Below, in pieces: positions 46,631-62,100 of a stretch of DNA of 64,000 nt; the stretch's first letter is position 1; the number at the start of each line of letters is the position of its first letter. This DNA comes from Leuctra nigra (lineage: Eukaryota > Arthropoda > Insecta > Plecoptera > Leuctridae), in NCBI GenBank assembly GCA_934045905.1, contig OW203765.1:18105409-18169408 (forward strand). Direction: 5' to 3'. The notes beneath the pieces are model-generated. The model saw only the letters and a list, made by a program, of their open reading frames with translations. It was not told the origin of the DNA and did not search any database. A program made the translations under genes and the position numbers.

Positions 46631-47229
46631 AATTGACGTAATGGTGACTTAGGGACGGAACGGAAATGTTGTGAATATGAGAAGTTCAATACTTCTGGCC
46701 ACAATTGACGTAACGGTGACTTAGGGACGGAACGGAAATGTTGTGAATATGAAAAGTTCAATACTTCTGGCCACAATTGACGTAACGGTGACTTTGGGAC
46801 GGAACGGAAATGTTGTGAATATGAGAAGTTCAATACTTCTGGCCACAATTGACGTAATGGTGACTTAGGAACGGAACGGAAATGTTGTGAATATGAGAAG
46901 CTCAATACTTCTGGCCACAATTGACGTAATGGTGATTTAGGGACGGAACGGAAATGTTGTGAATATGAGAAGTTCAATACTTCTGGCCACAATTGACGTA
47001 ACGGTGCCTTAGGGACGGAACGGTATGTTGTGAATATGAGAAGTTCAATACTTCTGGCCACAATTGACGTAATGGTGACTTAGGGACGGAACGGAAATGT
47101 TGTGAATATGAGAAGTTCAATACTTCTGGCCACAATTGACGTAATGGTGACTTAGGGACGAAACGAAAATGTTGTGAATATGAGAAGTTCAATACTTCTG
47201 GCCACAATTGACGTAACGGTGACGGAACG
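46631..47229. repeat. 72-bp minisatellite, ~8 copies
   Basis: The unit starts AATTGACGTAACGGTGACTT, then AGGGACGGAACGGAAATGTT, then GTGAATATGAGAAGTTCAAT and ACTTCTGGCCAC. Units are nearly identical, apart from ATGGTGAC/ACGGTGAC and a 2-bp deletion (CGGTATGTT) near 47020. As 72 is divisible by 3, a minus-strand frame stays open, with a 24-residue repeat containing PEVLNFSYSQHFRSVPKSP. The deletion breaks it into two ORFs, and there is no signal peptide, splice evidence or flanking coding sequence. Confidence 0.93.
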
Positions 47230-47816
47230 TAAGAAAATTAAATGTTAGTTACGTCCCCGTTATAAAACTAAATTTAAAATCGTGTTATGCAGCGCATCGA
47301 ACCAGAACCCGAAACCCGAAAAGTACCGAATTTTTGCGAACCTAAACCTGATGTATTGAGAAAGTGTTAGTTTTTAGAGTTCTAAAGAGTTCAGATTTCT
47401 GTTCTGTCGCCTATTTAACTTCTCAGTATATCATAAATTGCAGCATGCCTGATAGAATTACTCTGAAAAGAAATATATAATGAGGATAGTCATGTGGTGA
47501 CAATGTTTTGAGTTCTGGCGTTTCTATCAAATTAAGAGTCCATTAGCCGTTGAAAACTGCTGCAAATTACTTTTTCTAAATAGTAAGGGTGGAGTCCAAT
47601 AAGCCAGCCAATGGGCAGTCGAGTTTCTGCAGCAAGTAGCTAATTGTCACTCGTTGTCCAATCAATAGCTGACTAATTACCTCACAATGCATGGAATATC
47701 ATTCACAGACATGAGCTTCCAGTGCGATAGAATTCATGAGATCCAATCTTTGATCCAATCATTATATTATAGCCTAGGTCTTTCTAGCGACAAAATATAA
47801 ATTAATAACTACTTTT
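47230..47816. other. non-coding stretch, no feature seen
   Basis: No supported feature. A weak doublet GAACCAGAACCCGAAACCCG occurs at about 47299. Confidence 0.4.
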
Positions 47817-48633
47817 AATAGAGTACTAGAGTGCCACGCCCACTAGGTACTTCCGGAGTCTTTTTCAAAACCCTCTTATGGAAAATAACATGGGGACTTA
47901 CTTTGATTGCTGGTCATTTGTAAACGAAACAGAGTTAAGAAAATCCCAATACACCACCATTAACTTCAATCTTTCATTTATAATATTATGTCGACACATC
48001 TCTTCAAATATATACAAAATATAAACTGTTACAAGTTAAACAACACACTACACAGCGTATGACGTCACGAAAGTGTACACCGGTGCAAGATGTAAATTCA
48101 ATGAACTGTCAGTCTACATTTCAACAGCTCATTACATCTCGTATTATGGTATTCTGAAATTAAAATAACTATAATATGAACTTGATTCAGTGTATAAACT
48201 CGAGGAGCACAGAAATACTTCAGTTTTGTTTACTTTTCGTCAACAATCGAAAATTGACGTGCAAGGTCTGGCATCATTGTTGAAAACTGTTTCATTTGTT
48301 TTTCATTTTTGTAAAGTCGCAGTTGCCAACTCGCTTCCCAGGACATCGCGCTGCTTCGTGTGACAATATATTATTGATGTAGATTGCAACGTCGCACTTT
48401 GGAGCTGTTTAATAACTTAAACAGTTTTAATTTGGTATATATTTGAAGAGATGTGTCGACATAATATTATAAATGAAAGATTGAAGTTAATGGTGGTGTA
48501 TTGGAATTTTCTTAACTCTGTTTCGTTTACAAATGACCAGCAATCAAAGTAAGTCCCCATGTTATTTTCCATAAGAGGGTTTTGAAAAAGACTCCGGAAG
48601 TACCTAGTGGGCGTGGCACTCTAGTACTCTATT
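47817..48633. mobile_element. 817-bp element with 199-bp inverted repeats
   Basis: Arms 47817-48015 and 48435-48633 are reverse complements, and I see only one difference (AATCCCAAT against AATTCCAAT). Tips are AATAGAGTACTAGAGTGCC, and a TA duplication is possible (TA|GAGTAC...GTACTC|TA). The central 419 bp is AT-rich, has no ORF of note and contains ATGACGTCACG. This is a young non-autonomous DNA transposon, perhaps of Tc1/mariner type. Confidence 0.9.
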
Positions 48634-49194
48634 GTGTAAGGAGGAGTTTTTTTTACCTAATTCGTCAGTGTATTTTATTTTATTTAAAAAGCTCAATAAA
48701 AATCCGGGACATTCCCACATGAGTTAAATTCATGTTTTGGGACAGTATTAAGCTATTAGCTAAGACTTTTATTGGATAGAGACGAGACTTGTATATATTC
48801 ATAAAATGAGTAGTTATTCAATGCCAAATGTTTTTAAACCAGTCTTATTACTGATCTGGTGGAGGCTGTCATTGAAGTAAGAAAGAAGATATTAATAAAC
48901 ATTTCAAATCATTTCGTCAACCGAATTTTTTACCAATCGTATCAAAAAAACAAAGTGCCTGCAACAAGCGGGAAAATCGCTCGCGCTTGCACCACCATAA
49001 ATATGAGAGCTGGAGTGTTTTTTCCTCTCTAGGAAGTCTGTAGGGTGAATATTGTGGCGTAATACAATTTCCAAATGAACACGTAAATTTAAAAAAATCC
49101 GTTGTAATATTTTTGGAATCAAATTTGTATGTGTAAATTCCCTTACCTTAATGGGTGCAGTGGTCACTTTAATTTGGGGTATTTTTAAGGGGAC
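48634..49194. other. non-coding stretch
   Basis: An 87-codon minus-strand ORF (48904-49167) is featureless. No other signal. Confidence 0.4.
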
Positions 49195-49588
49195 ATTAAC
49201 ATCCCTATCTCCCCCATGTTAAATTTACCATCTATTGGTACATTTTCTGGCAAAAGTAAGCAACATAGAATTTTGTAACTTTGGGAACATATGACTCATA
49301 CCTTGATACAATCACTGACAGGATTTTATAAAAAGAAAAAAATTGGAAACATTTAATTTAGATTTTACAAAAATGGCCCCCCAAATTTTATAGGGGGCCA
49401 TTGTTGTAAAATCTAATATAAATGAATCAATTTTTGTATTTTTATAAAATCCTGTCAGTAATTGTACCAAGGTATGAGTCCTATGTTCCTAAAGTTACAA
49501 AATTCTATATTGCTTACTTTTGCCATAAAATGTACCAATAGATGGTAAATTTAACATGGGGGAGATAGGGATGTTAATGTCCCCTTAA
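49195..49588. mobile_element. TTAA-flanked near-perfect foldback element
   Basis: TTAA at 49195-49198 and 49585-49588 flank GGGGACATTAACATCCCTAT and its reverse complement. Pairing continues almost without a break to the centre at 49372-49403, where ATGGCCCCC faces GGGGGCCAT around a short AT loop. The whole 386-bp element is thus one hairpin with ~190-bp arms. It is non-coding and distinct in sequence from the 36049 family. Confidence 0.9.
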
Positions 49589-51249
49589 ACCGACATTGTC
49601 GATCATAGGAAATGATATCTATTTAATGATAACAATAAAATATCCGATGCAGCTTAAATGAATGAAGGTTCATTGTGTGAGGTCACACCTGAGTGTATAC
49701 TTCTTCTTACTTCCGAGTTTACTCAAACAACAGAGATGTCAAGTCCAGTTCTCTGCTTCTTTGATTTCAAAGTGAACGGTTCCTCTGATCATCGCAAGTT
49801 CAAAAGGCACTGCCTTATTCCAACCAAAATATCGAATACCATTTTTTCCTCTAAAGTTCGAATATCCCATCGATGTTAACATATTTTTCATAACTCAGTA
49901 ACAGTAAACACAAAGCATTTTCCTACAAGAACGACCCTATTTTCAGAAACTTCATATTTCCCGAACCATTTTCCTCGGGGCATTTTCATTCTCCTCTTTT
50001 CATTTCAAATATCGATCGCTTTGACTGGAAAACACATTTTCATCTTCGTAAACTCATCCAACCAATAGCTTTGCGAACCAATGACTAATCACCAAATAGT
50101 TCCACAAATGCAATCACCTTCTAATTGCACAATGTCTATTCGCAGGATGGAACACTTACTTTCTCTTTCTCTCTCTCTCTCTCTCTGTCCCTCTCTTTCT
50201 CTCTATTGTACATGTACACTTTCCTGTTGCTTTCTATGTGCTTATTAATGTATACCTGTTTGTATTATATGTACAACTTCTATGCTTAATTATGTGCTTA
50301 TCTGTGTTTTGTACCTAAATGTGTATGTGTTTGTTTACTTCACTAGCTATAAAACAATTGAACACTAAATATTGAACATAACAAACATGTTACATGTACG
50401 AACTTGGTGAAATATTACCGTAAGTGCAAAGAATTTATTTTCAAGATCTATTTTCACGACAATCGACGTCACAAATATGACTTTAAATATTATGAAGACC
50501 CACAAAAATCCGAAAAGTTTACTACAAAAATCAGAAACTATCTGAATGCAAGCTCTGGTTTCTTAAAAACTTGAAATCAAATTTCAAACTCCATGTGAAC
50601 TTTGTTAAAACTAGAGACATCCTTATAATTTCTGAATAGGACAATTATTGCCATAAATTTGGCACAAGTCAGAAGTAAATAATTAAGACAATTTGACATT
50701 ATCATGATTCGAATGCAAATTTCAACGACCTAGAGTTAGAAGCATAATATCGTTACGGATTAATATTCAAAACACTTCATAAAAGCCGGCACCTCCACCA
50801 TCTTCTTACATCACTGATGTTATCATCTCGTTCAAACTCATGAAGGTGATGAATAATATTAAATTTCTTCAAGAACTACTCAAATAAAGTATACAATCGT
50901 GCTGCATTTTAAATTCATTTCCTCTTTGATTACATTGCCAATGTTTATGCGAGTCGTCGTCATGATCTAGGTTAAACTACTCTTGATAAAGTACCACATT
51001 CTCCAAGGTTGATTAACTGCATCAAGCGAAGATATGTCTCTCAATAGGAATGTTACTCCTTGGGTTTTTGCCGCTTTAGCTGCATTGCGCCGTCATAAAC
51101 TTGCCATAAGCAGGTAGCATTCGATGATCATAAAGTCTATGTTTACGTCAGTCTTAGAGGCCACGGGTTCGATCGTATTCTATTTCATGAAGTCGGGACT
51201 CTGTAATTTATTACCTCGCTTCAACGTGAACTACCGAATATGATGGGGA
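49589..51249. other. non-coding stretch with a (TC)n microsatellite
   Basis: An imperfect TC/TTTCTC array occupies 50160-50205. A 73-codon ORF (49658-49879) has no recognisable feature. Confidence 0.4.
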
Positions 51250-51525
51250 AAACAAGAAAATAAACGAAACGGGGCATTTTCATGTGAATTACACATTTAC
51301 AAAAGAAACTACATTCGGTGGCAGGTGGTGGGATATTTGTATATGTAGTAAAGAACATAGTTCGTAAGTGTTTCTAAGAGCCCATTATATGTCGCGGTTT
51401 TCGAAGTTTTTAGTATTCAAGGCACCTATCTCTAAAAGTGTGGGATACGATAAAAAATATGGAACAACAATGGCCTGGCAAATAGCATTAAACAAAAGCC
51501 GGTTTCTTAATTATTGATTACGATT
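51250..51525 (+). repeat. local duplication, empty copy
   Basis: CATGTGAATTACACATTTAC, GGTGGGATATTTGTATATG and TCGCGGTTTTCGAAG recur in order at 51575-51680 and 52133-52262 with moderate divergence. The second copy is split by a Helitron-like element. The first copy also holds 25 bp absent from the second. Confidence 0.75.
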
Positions 51526-51574
51526 TTCGCACTTTAACTCAAATATTTCTACGGTGAAATTCGATTGTGAGTGT

Positions 51575-52262
51575 AAAAATTATAAGATAAAGGACAAGTC
51601 GCATTATGCATGTGAATTATCCATTTACAAATGAAACTACAATTGGTGTCATGCGGTGGGATATTTGTATATGCTTCTAACTAGGAAAATGCGGTAACGC
51701 GTTTCGGTGTAACGCGTTCTACAGACCTTGAGGACCCCTTTGTAGATAGTTTAACTCATTCGTCAAAGTGGCAGTGATAAAAAAGTTGTAAATTTTAACA
51801 TTTCAAATCAAGCATAAAAATGTCAGTGAAATGTCAATAACTGTTGAAGTTCATTACAGATTAAACAAAAATAAACACTTATAATGCTGGTCCCAACCAT
51901 ATAAAATTTGGTGGTGATTGGTCAAACAATTCCACTTTCAATTCCCACACAAACTCAAAACTACAAATCAAGTTTCCGATGAAACCATGGACAGATCTTG
52001 CTGAAAATCATTTTATCACGAACCTGGATAGTAATATAAGTTTTGTGAAAAAATTGGCCTGATCCGTTACTTCGTTTGGAAGGAGACAAAAAACAGAGAT
52101 TCGAGCCATAAGTTTCAAGTGAAGACGCTCAATTGATAACCCATATATTTCGCGGTTTTCGGAGTGTTTACAGCACCTACTAATAGTTTGAGATATGATA
52201 AGATAATTGGTCAAGAAATGGGTCATTAAAAGCTCAGCAGGATTCTAAATTGTTGACAGTTG
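51575..52262 (+). repeat. local duplication, copy filled by a Helitron-like insertion
   Basis: The left part ends GGTGGGATATTTGTATATG then CTTCTAA (51680). The right part starts TTGATAACCCATATATTTCG (52133). Together they align with 51250-51525. The two parts give a second estimate of the insertion borders. Confidence 0.75.
51681..52132 (-). mobile_element. Helitron-like copy, short and diverged
   Basis: Plus-strand left end CTAGGAAAATGCGGTAACGC, a second AACGCGTT block at about 51709, internal TGCTGGTCCCAACCATATAA, and right end GTGAAGACGCTCAA. It is about 450 bp, roughly half the reference length, and lacks the repeated CGCTCGCT tip. Confidence 0.75.
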
Positions 52263-52465
52263 TTCATTGTTCACCTCAGTAATCACGTCTCACTTTATAT
52301 TCGGTAGAAAAACAATTCTATTTTAGTTACAGGTTATTTTTCAGCTGGAGAAAAGCTAAATCTCGGTAATATTTGGAAATTAATAAGTTGGAATGTCAAT
52401 TAATAGTCCAAAATCATCCTTTGAGTTAGTTATTTTTAAAATCGTTATGGAATAGAGAAAAACTA

Positions 52466-52654
52466 AGGGCCGGTTTTTGTACTGCTTGCTAACGTTAGCT
52501 ACCGGATAAAGTTCTTGATAGCGTTAGCAAACGTCTTGCAACTTCTTGATAGTGTTAGTTAGAGGATGAAATCAATGTAAAATTAGGTGCTTGCTAACTT
52601 TATCCGTTAGCTAGCTATCAAGAACTTTAGCAAGAGGTAAAAAAAACCGGCCCT
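52466..52654. mobile_element. 189-bp MITE with TA target duplication
   Basis: Inverted ends AGGGCCGGTTTTTGTACTGC and GAGGTAAAAAAAACCGGCCC plus T, flanked by TA on both sides (52464-52465, 52655-52656). Subterminal GCTTGCTAACGTTAGCTACC and GTTAGCTAGCTATC extend the pairing, so much of the element can fold. The TA target suggests a Tc1/mariner-type MITE. Confidence 0.85.
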
Positions 52655-52656
52655 TA

Positions 52657-54402
52657 ACTATTTTTTCTCTGCAACATTTTCCTATTTATTTCCATCGCCA
52701 GCCAAATGAACAATAGTACTTAAAATCGCATCACACATCCCTCTAAGGCTCTAACCTCGGCCAGCTTGCGTCACTCTGTGCTCAACCGTCTTCCGCCCAG
52801 ACTCTCTGAGCGTTGTTTGTCGGAGCTGCTGGTGACGTCAAGGGACCACTTAAGAGTGGCTCCAGGGAATCTCTGAGCTCCTTTCATTGATGAAAGTGAT
52901 ACCACGCGCGTGCGCACAATGGAGAGGCGACGTCATGTTTAGACTGTCAGAGAGGCGCTGATTTCTTGCTGTTCCTTTTGTCGGCATGATTCTAGGTCTA
53001 GATGATGATTATACCGAGTTAGTAGATATTGATTTCCCAAGATGAAAGATTTTTAAACTAAAAACGAAATATTTTTTCCGGTTGGCGTCACCAAAATCCT
53101 ACATTTACGAGACCAAAGCGCAACGGAAATGCTGTCAGGAATTCTTGGAACTATTTATCTTGTTGTTATTTACTTTATATTTTATTTAAATACGTGAAAG
53201 TTCAAATAGTTATTCAATAAATTCGGTTTGTACAGCGGTCCCAAGGACTCTTTTATTAAGCCAGATAAAAAAAGGTGTAAAAACGCATACCTACTAACAA
53301 AATGAAGCTATTTGTCTGGATTATAATCTTCTTCGTGGGGAAGTTTGAATTATGATTGACTGACTGACACCTTGCTTCACTATTTGGGTTGTAAACAATC
53401 ATAATTCGCGACTTCCTCGTAGTGATGAGTGGTATCGAAGTGTGCTTTCAAAATATTCCCTCGGTTTGATGGAAATTACCTTAAAATTAACATTTAAACT
53501 GGGTTGTCAATGCACAAGCATAGGACTTTAAGTTTCAAACGAGTCTATCTTCAAACTGTATCAAATGGACTTGGTACGTTATTCCCCTGTACCCCGCACA
53601 TGAGTTATACAACTCGATGTTCAAGTAAAAATGTACATCAAATTCGGTTGAGAGATGAATTTTAATACAAATGAGTTCCAGGAAAGTGTACTCGCTATCT
53701 GTGAAAAAGTCCCAGGTTAAACTTTCCGAAAACTTTGGTATCTCCATTCGCTATGAGTTATGTCCCAGGCAGCATTTTGTACCTCACTTTATCAAAACCC
53801 TCGTTAGAATTTCCCTCCGTCACCGTCACATACTCAACCTGCGTGCAGGCTAATTTATTGTGGGCTCCTGGAGGCTCTGGCTGGAACGTCACATGACCTG
53901 ATTTAAAGAGCTCGGTGACAGTCGGGAGAGTTCGTGCCCCCACCCCCTCCCTCATCCCTTATCATGCATTCCACCCACGGCGTTAATAAAGTGCACGGAG
54001 AGGGATGGGGGCGGGGGGATTCGGACTCGAGGATGTGGAAAACATCTTTAATAAGGAGACGTCAACAAGTCTAGATCAGGGATGTGTCTTTGGAAGGATA
54101 CGTTGCTGTTCTTGGCAGTGGAGGGGGGAAATGTCAATTTCAATCATTTATCAGGATAGTAAAAATAGTTCATCTGCCCAATCTTATTGCCAATCAGTTA
54201 TTGTGAAATGCAGTACTTCACCATATCATTGTAATTGATAGAGCGTGAATTCGAAATGGGAAATCAGCTTCTAATCTACTTCCCGGCAAGCTCAACTAGG
54301 TTTTTTCCGAGTAATACCGAAATTCATATAAATCTGTCAACCAATGCGAAAGTTTTGATGACAATCGAAGTTTTCAGTATTGTTACATCATGAGTCATGA
54401 CA
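52657..54402. other. non-coding stretch with a GC-richer patch
   Basis: The 52740-52960 segment is GC-richer with GACGTCA sites (52836, 52930). ORFs at 53535-54238 are short and featureless. No exon can be argued. Confidence 0.35.
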
Positions 54403-54931
54403 CTAGGAAAACGCTCGAGTGTAACGCGTTGATTAGCGAGCACCGGTACTTCAACACTTTGAACCGAATGCTTTACGTGATGTGCTTTTCGTAACAGAAT
54501 ATTTACAGTCATACACCCTGGAGTCACAACAAATCCCAATTATTTGCAAGTCATCAAAGTTCAGTATATTTATTTTATAGATCAATTTTGAAAACTATTT
54601 CTAAATAGGTTAATATGTCCATAATTCTGTGAATACATAACCAATTTATCCAAGCATTAGTAATATATCTAAGTATAAAAGGTTAAAACCCAATTACCAT
54701 GAAAAATGCGTTCAAGTGTCATATACGAGATACGTACATCAATACTTTGCATCCATTTAGAAGATTTTGTTCAAAAACTTTGGTCATTTGTGAAGGTTAT
54801 TCATGTGTTTATACAAATGTCAGATTGATAGGTTGATCCGTGTGACTTTACCAATGTCTGCGAATGAAAGGAACGAACAGAAACTAACAGAACGTTCCTA
54901 GAAATGCTCTCTATACTCTCTCGCAAAACTC
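54403..54931 (-). mobile_element. Helitron-like copy, right end eroded
   Basis: Plus-strand left end CTAGGAAAACGCTCGAGTGT then GATTAGCGAGCACCGG, with A before it. Later modules are TTCATGTGTTTATACAAATG, CAGATTGATAGGTTGATCCG and AACAGAACGTTCCTAGAAAT. The right end ACTCTCTCGCAAAACTCAA is only loosely recognisable, so the right border is approximate. Confidence 0.7.
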
Positions 54932-58598
<3,667 letters not shown>

Positions 58599-58704
58599 CT
58601 CATGCGCTGGCGTTGAAGCGATGACCAATCGGAAGCCGAGTTTGTGCTTCTCTAAAGGGGAAGATCGATTTCTGATTGGCAACGCTACAATGTCAGCGCA
58701 TGAG
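58599..58704. mobile_element. 106-bp foldback MITE
   Basis: Left end CTCATGCGCTGGCGTTGAAG and right end GCTACAATGTCAGCGCATGA plus G pair over about 35 bp with a few mismatches, including CCAATCGGA against TCTGATTGG. Centre of about 35 bp. It is covered by a 91-codon minus ORF that is not credible. Confidence 0.75.
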
Positions 58705-58794
58705 AGTAAAATGAAGCATTTTACATACCTATTCAGTATTATCATCGTTTTCTAAAGTGGGAATTTTACTCCCAAAGAGCGGTCCCATGGTACA

Positions 58795-59136
58795 GTTTTT
58801 GAACTTGAAAATTGATTGATTGAAAATTAAAAATATATGTACCGTTTTACCAATCAGTTTAAAATTTTACATGGTCATTGGTACAAAGATTTTTTTTTAA
58901 TTTTCTGACAAATCTGTCAAATAACTTCTGAATGATTACCATTTTACAGACTGTTTTGCTTGATTTGAATTATTTGTCAAATCTATTTACATAAATTGAA
59001 AGACAAAACTCTCCTTTGACCCATTCTGTCTTTCTCTATTACCAATGTCTATTATAGAGCATCTACTTTCAATCAAATAGTAATTCGCATGCAATGTAAA
59101 GGCTCGCTTATCAACGCGTTACAAAGAGCGTTTCCT
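58795..59136 (+). mobile_element. Helitron-like copy, 5' end missing
   Basis: Modules GTACCGTTTTACCAATCAGT, TTTAAAATTTTACATGGTCA and CTGACAAATCTGTCAAATAA are followed by the 3' terminal block GGCTCGCTTATCAACGCGTT and ACAAAGAGCGTTTCCTA at 59136. Same AGGCTCGC subtype as 2591 and 28611. Confidence 0.7.
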
Positions 59137-62100
59137 ATTATGATGCAATGAAATCAATGATGGTTGCATCTGCTAAAGAGAACAGAAACCAAATACAATT
59201 TGCCACACATCGATCATAACACATACGACGGAAGAATTATCGTCCCATCTTTGGCATGCCTATTGATTTATCTGTAAAATGGGTTGTTTTATTTGATTAT
59301 CTGTCTGATGTGACGTGAAGTGGAACTGATCGTATCTGTTGGAGTTTGAACTTCGTTGATGGAAGAGCCGCCTTCACGCGATCACATGTTGCAATGTCGA
59401 GGATGCTAACATGTTGATACTTGTTAGAGTATGTAGGAACGAGTCTATTGAGTCATTGTAGATTTCCATTCAAGCATTTCACTCAAATATACACAGTAAA
59501 CTATAGAGTGAAAACAAAAACAATAGTTGGCATTGGTAAGATGCGGTGAATAAAAGATTTCGCCAAAAAATTATATAAAATGTTATTCAACGACAATGCC
59601 AAATTTCAACTTGACAGGCCATATCACTTTTCAACAAATCAAAAGATTTTACTCAAAATTTTACTCTGTTAAATTTCACGTTCAATAATTGTTAAATTTC
59701 ACGTCCCTATAGCTGGTAATGTAATTAGTAATTACCAATTTTTGATAAGTTTGATTTTAGTCCGGTTGGTCATAGCTCCAAATTCACATTGTTCACTCTT
59801 GTAAGCAATGTGTAATTTTCTATTTTTATATAAAACAATCGAATTAAGGCTCAAAATGTCATGTTAATCATTAGAGTAAAAGTATTTGCTATTACCATTT
59901 TCAAACAATTCTAATCGTTTTTTTCGCGATTACTCGGAATATACAACAGAATAGTAATAGTTGCTTTTGATCCAAAGCTCCTCAACCATTACCAAGTATT
60001 CTTAGAAACAGGAGTCAGTTGAATATTGACATATGAATGTTCTTACGTTTCATCCTCAAACATCAGCCGTCTCTCTTCAGTTTCTCCGATAATCAAAACT
60101 CCGTCCTTCGACTATTTCCAATCGCTAATCCTATATAAGTCTAACCCTGCGTGATGTAACAACCCAAGTCGCTCTTCGCCTGCTTTGCACAGGACACAGT
60201 CACATTTCCCAGGCATGACGTGATGCGTCCTTAAAAGTCATTCGTTCTCGACATTTTAATGCTTTATAGATCGCTGCTGACGTCGAGGACGAAGAATAGA
60301 ACAAAAACGAAGCTACCCTTTAAGTGTGTCGAGTGTGCTATTGGCTGATATGTGTGAGCTTTAGGTCAAGCTAAAGGGTAAAAGTTGAAAGGCATATATG
60401 ATAAATCTTTGTGTTGTAATCTATAATAGAATGTGTAGGCGGTGGTTGTTCGAAATAAGATCAATTTTGTTAAGCGAACGTTAATGTGATATTCTTTATG
60501 GTACTTTATCTGCTTCTTTGTGTGTTTAAGCACTGTTTCAATCATTTTGAAATTTTTCACATACACTAATGCTATACCTATCAGCTGTCCAATTTATAGC
60601 ACAATCCTCCGATTGGTTGAAAGTATAAAATTAAACATTTTTCCAACCTATTTGAGATCCTGAAAATATTGGGACCAATATTTTAGGTGATTCTGCGACC
60701 TTTCAGAAAATTTCGTCAACAACTACAAAAGTTATTGCCATGTTAAGTTTGTTTTAAAATATTTTTATTTTTTTACAAGAATATAACTAAACAATGGAGA
60801 TCGAGAAACCTAACACAAATCAAAATATTTACGATTGAAACATAAAATCGTGCTTTGTTGTTTCATTTTGTGAAATTTTCTGGGTTGCACCTAAACGCAA
60901 CCCTCAACACATTCTTGCACTGCGGGTTGCATTCCGACCATGGCTCCTCCACCAAGATATTAAAAACCTCGACCGGAGCTGAAATTAATTTTATTTATAG
61001 AATATTTTCGGCATATTTCTGTGAAAGAGATTCGCGGTCAATAAGGAACATTTTCCGCTGGTATCTCATTAAATCTGGCCCTTTGCGAAAGCTTCGCCAA
61101 TTACTGCTAGCGTCTTGTAGGCTTGTCTTGTCTTCATCAGTAGAGGCTTAGTTCGATGTATTCCGCCAGAACTCTTGACACAAGAAATAAGTAGCTTAGT
61201 ACACTAATGAACAAGTATCTTAGAAGATGTGATTGTAAACAGAATGGAAATTACGACCAGAATTAATGCAGGAACAGTTTTATTAATCCTGTGAGACCTT
61301 TTCTTCCAAGAAAGAATAGAAAGTAGAAACGTATTTATTTTTATTCTCAATACACATATTAATATTAGTTATTACGCATTCGGCAATTTACAGAAAATCT
61401 TAAGAAGGTATACACATTAAAATGCTATTCAATTTCATTAGTCATTAGTATTTTATTTTGTGCATTAAATATGGATCAAAACTTGAAATCGTTCAAGTGA
61501 TTCTCAGAACTCTTAAAATAGGAAACTTCGAGTCTTAAATTAATTGAAAACAGCTCTGAAAGTGCCTACAGACATGAAATTTTCAATATTACTTTATTAT
61601 TGTTTTATCTCATATAAAATTCGAAATTATAGAGAGATTGTGAGGAAATATGCGTGATATTATATTCACAGTTCAATTTGGTTACTTCCCTATAATTTAA
61701 CATGAAAAAGTGTATTAGCAAAGTTTTTAAGTTTTTCGTCATTACTACTAACACTTACCGTGCGAATTTGAACAAAAATGAAAAAATAAGAAAAAATCGT
61801 AATTCAGGAAAATGTCACAAAACTGAAATAAAAAAAAATTAAAATGAAATCCAAAATGTTGGTCACCGCAACTGTTCAGATATTCATAGTTTGCACGAGC
61901 TTATTTTGTTTTACATTAAAAAAGGCGTTACAAATGTCAAGTCAGTTTTAACTAATTATTATCAGCTAATCGAAGATATTTGGTGATGAGGTGGTTTAAT
62001 ACCTATTAGAACATCTTCTGCAGCCTACAATTGCACAGATAACAATTATTAATACCATCAATAATATACCGAAACACGCCATTCTGACATGTTACACCAA

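Noticed and set aside
46627..47207. Repeat protein with 24-residue units on the minus strand
   Set aside because: It follows from a 72-bp minisatellite. A 2-bp deletion shifts the frame within the array and no gene structure surrounds it.
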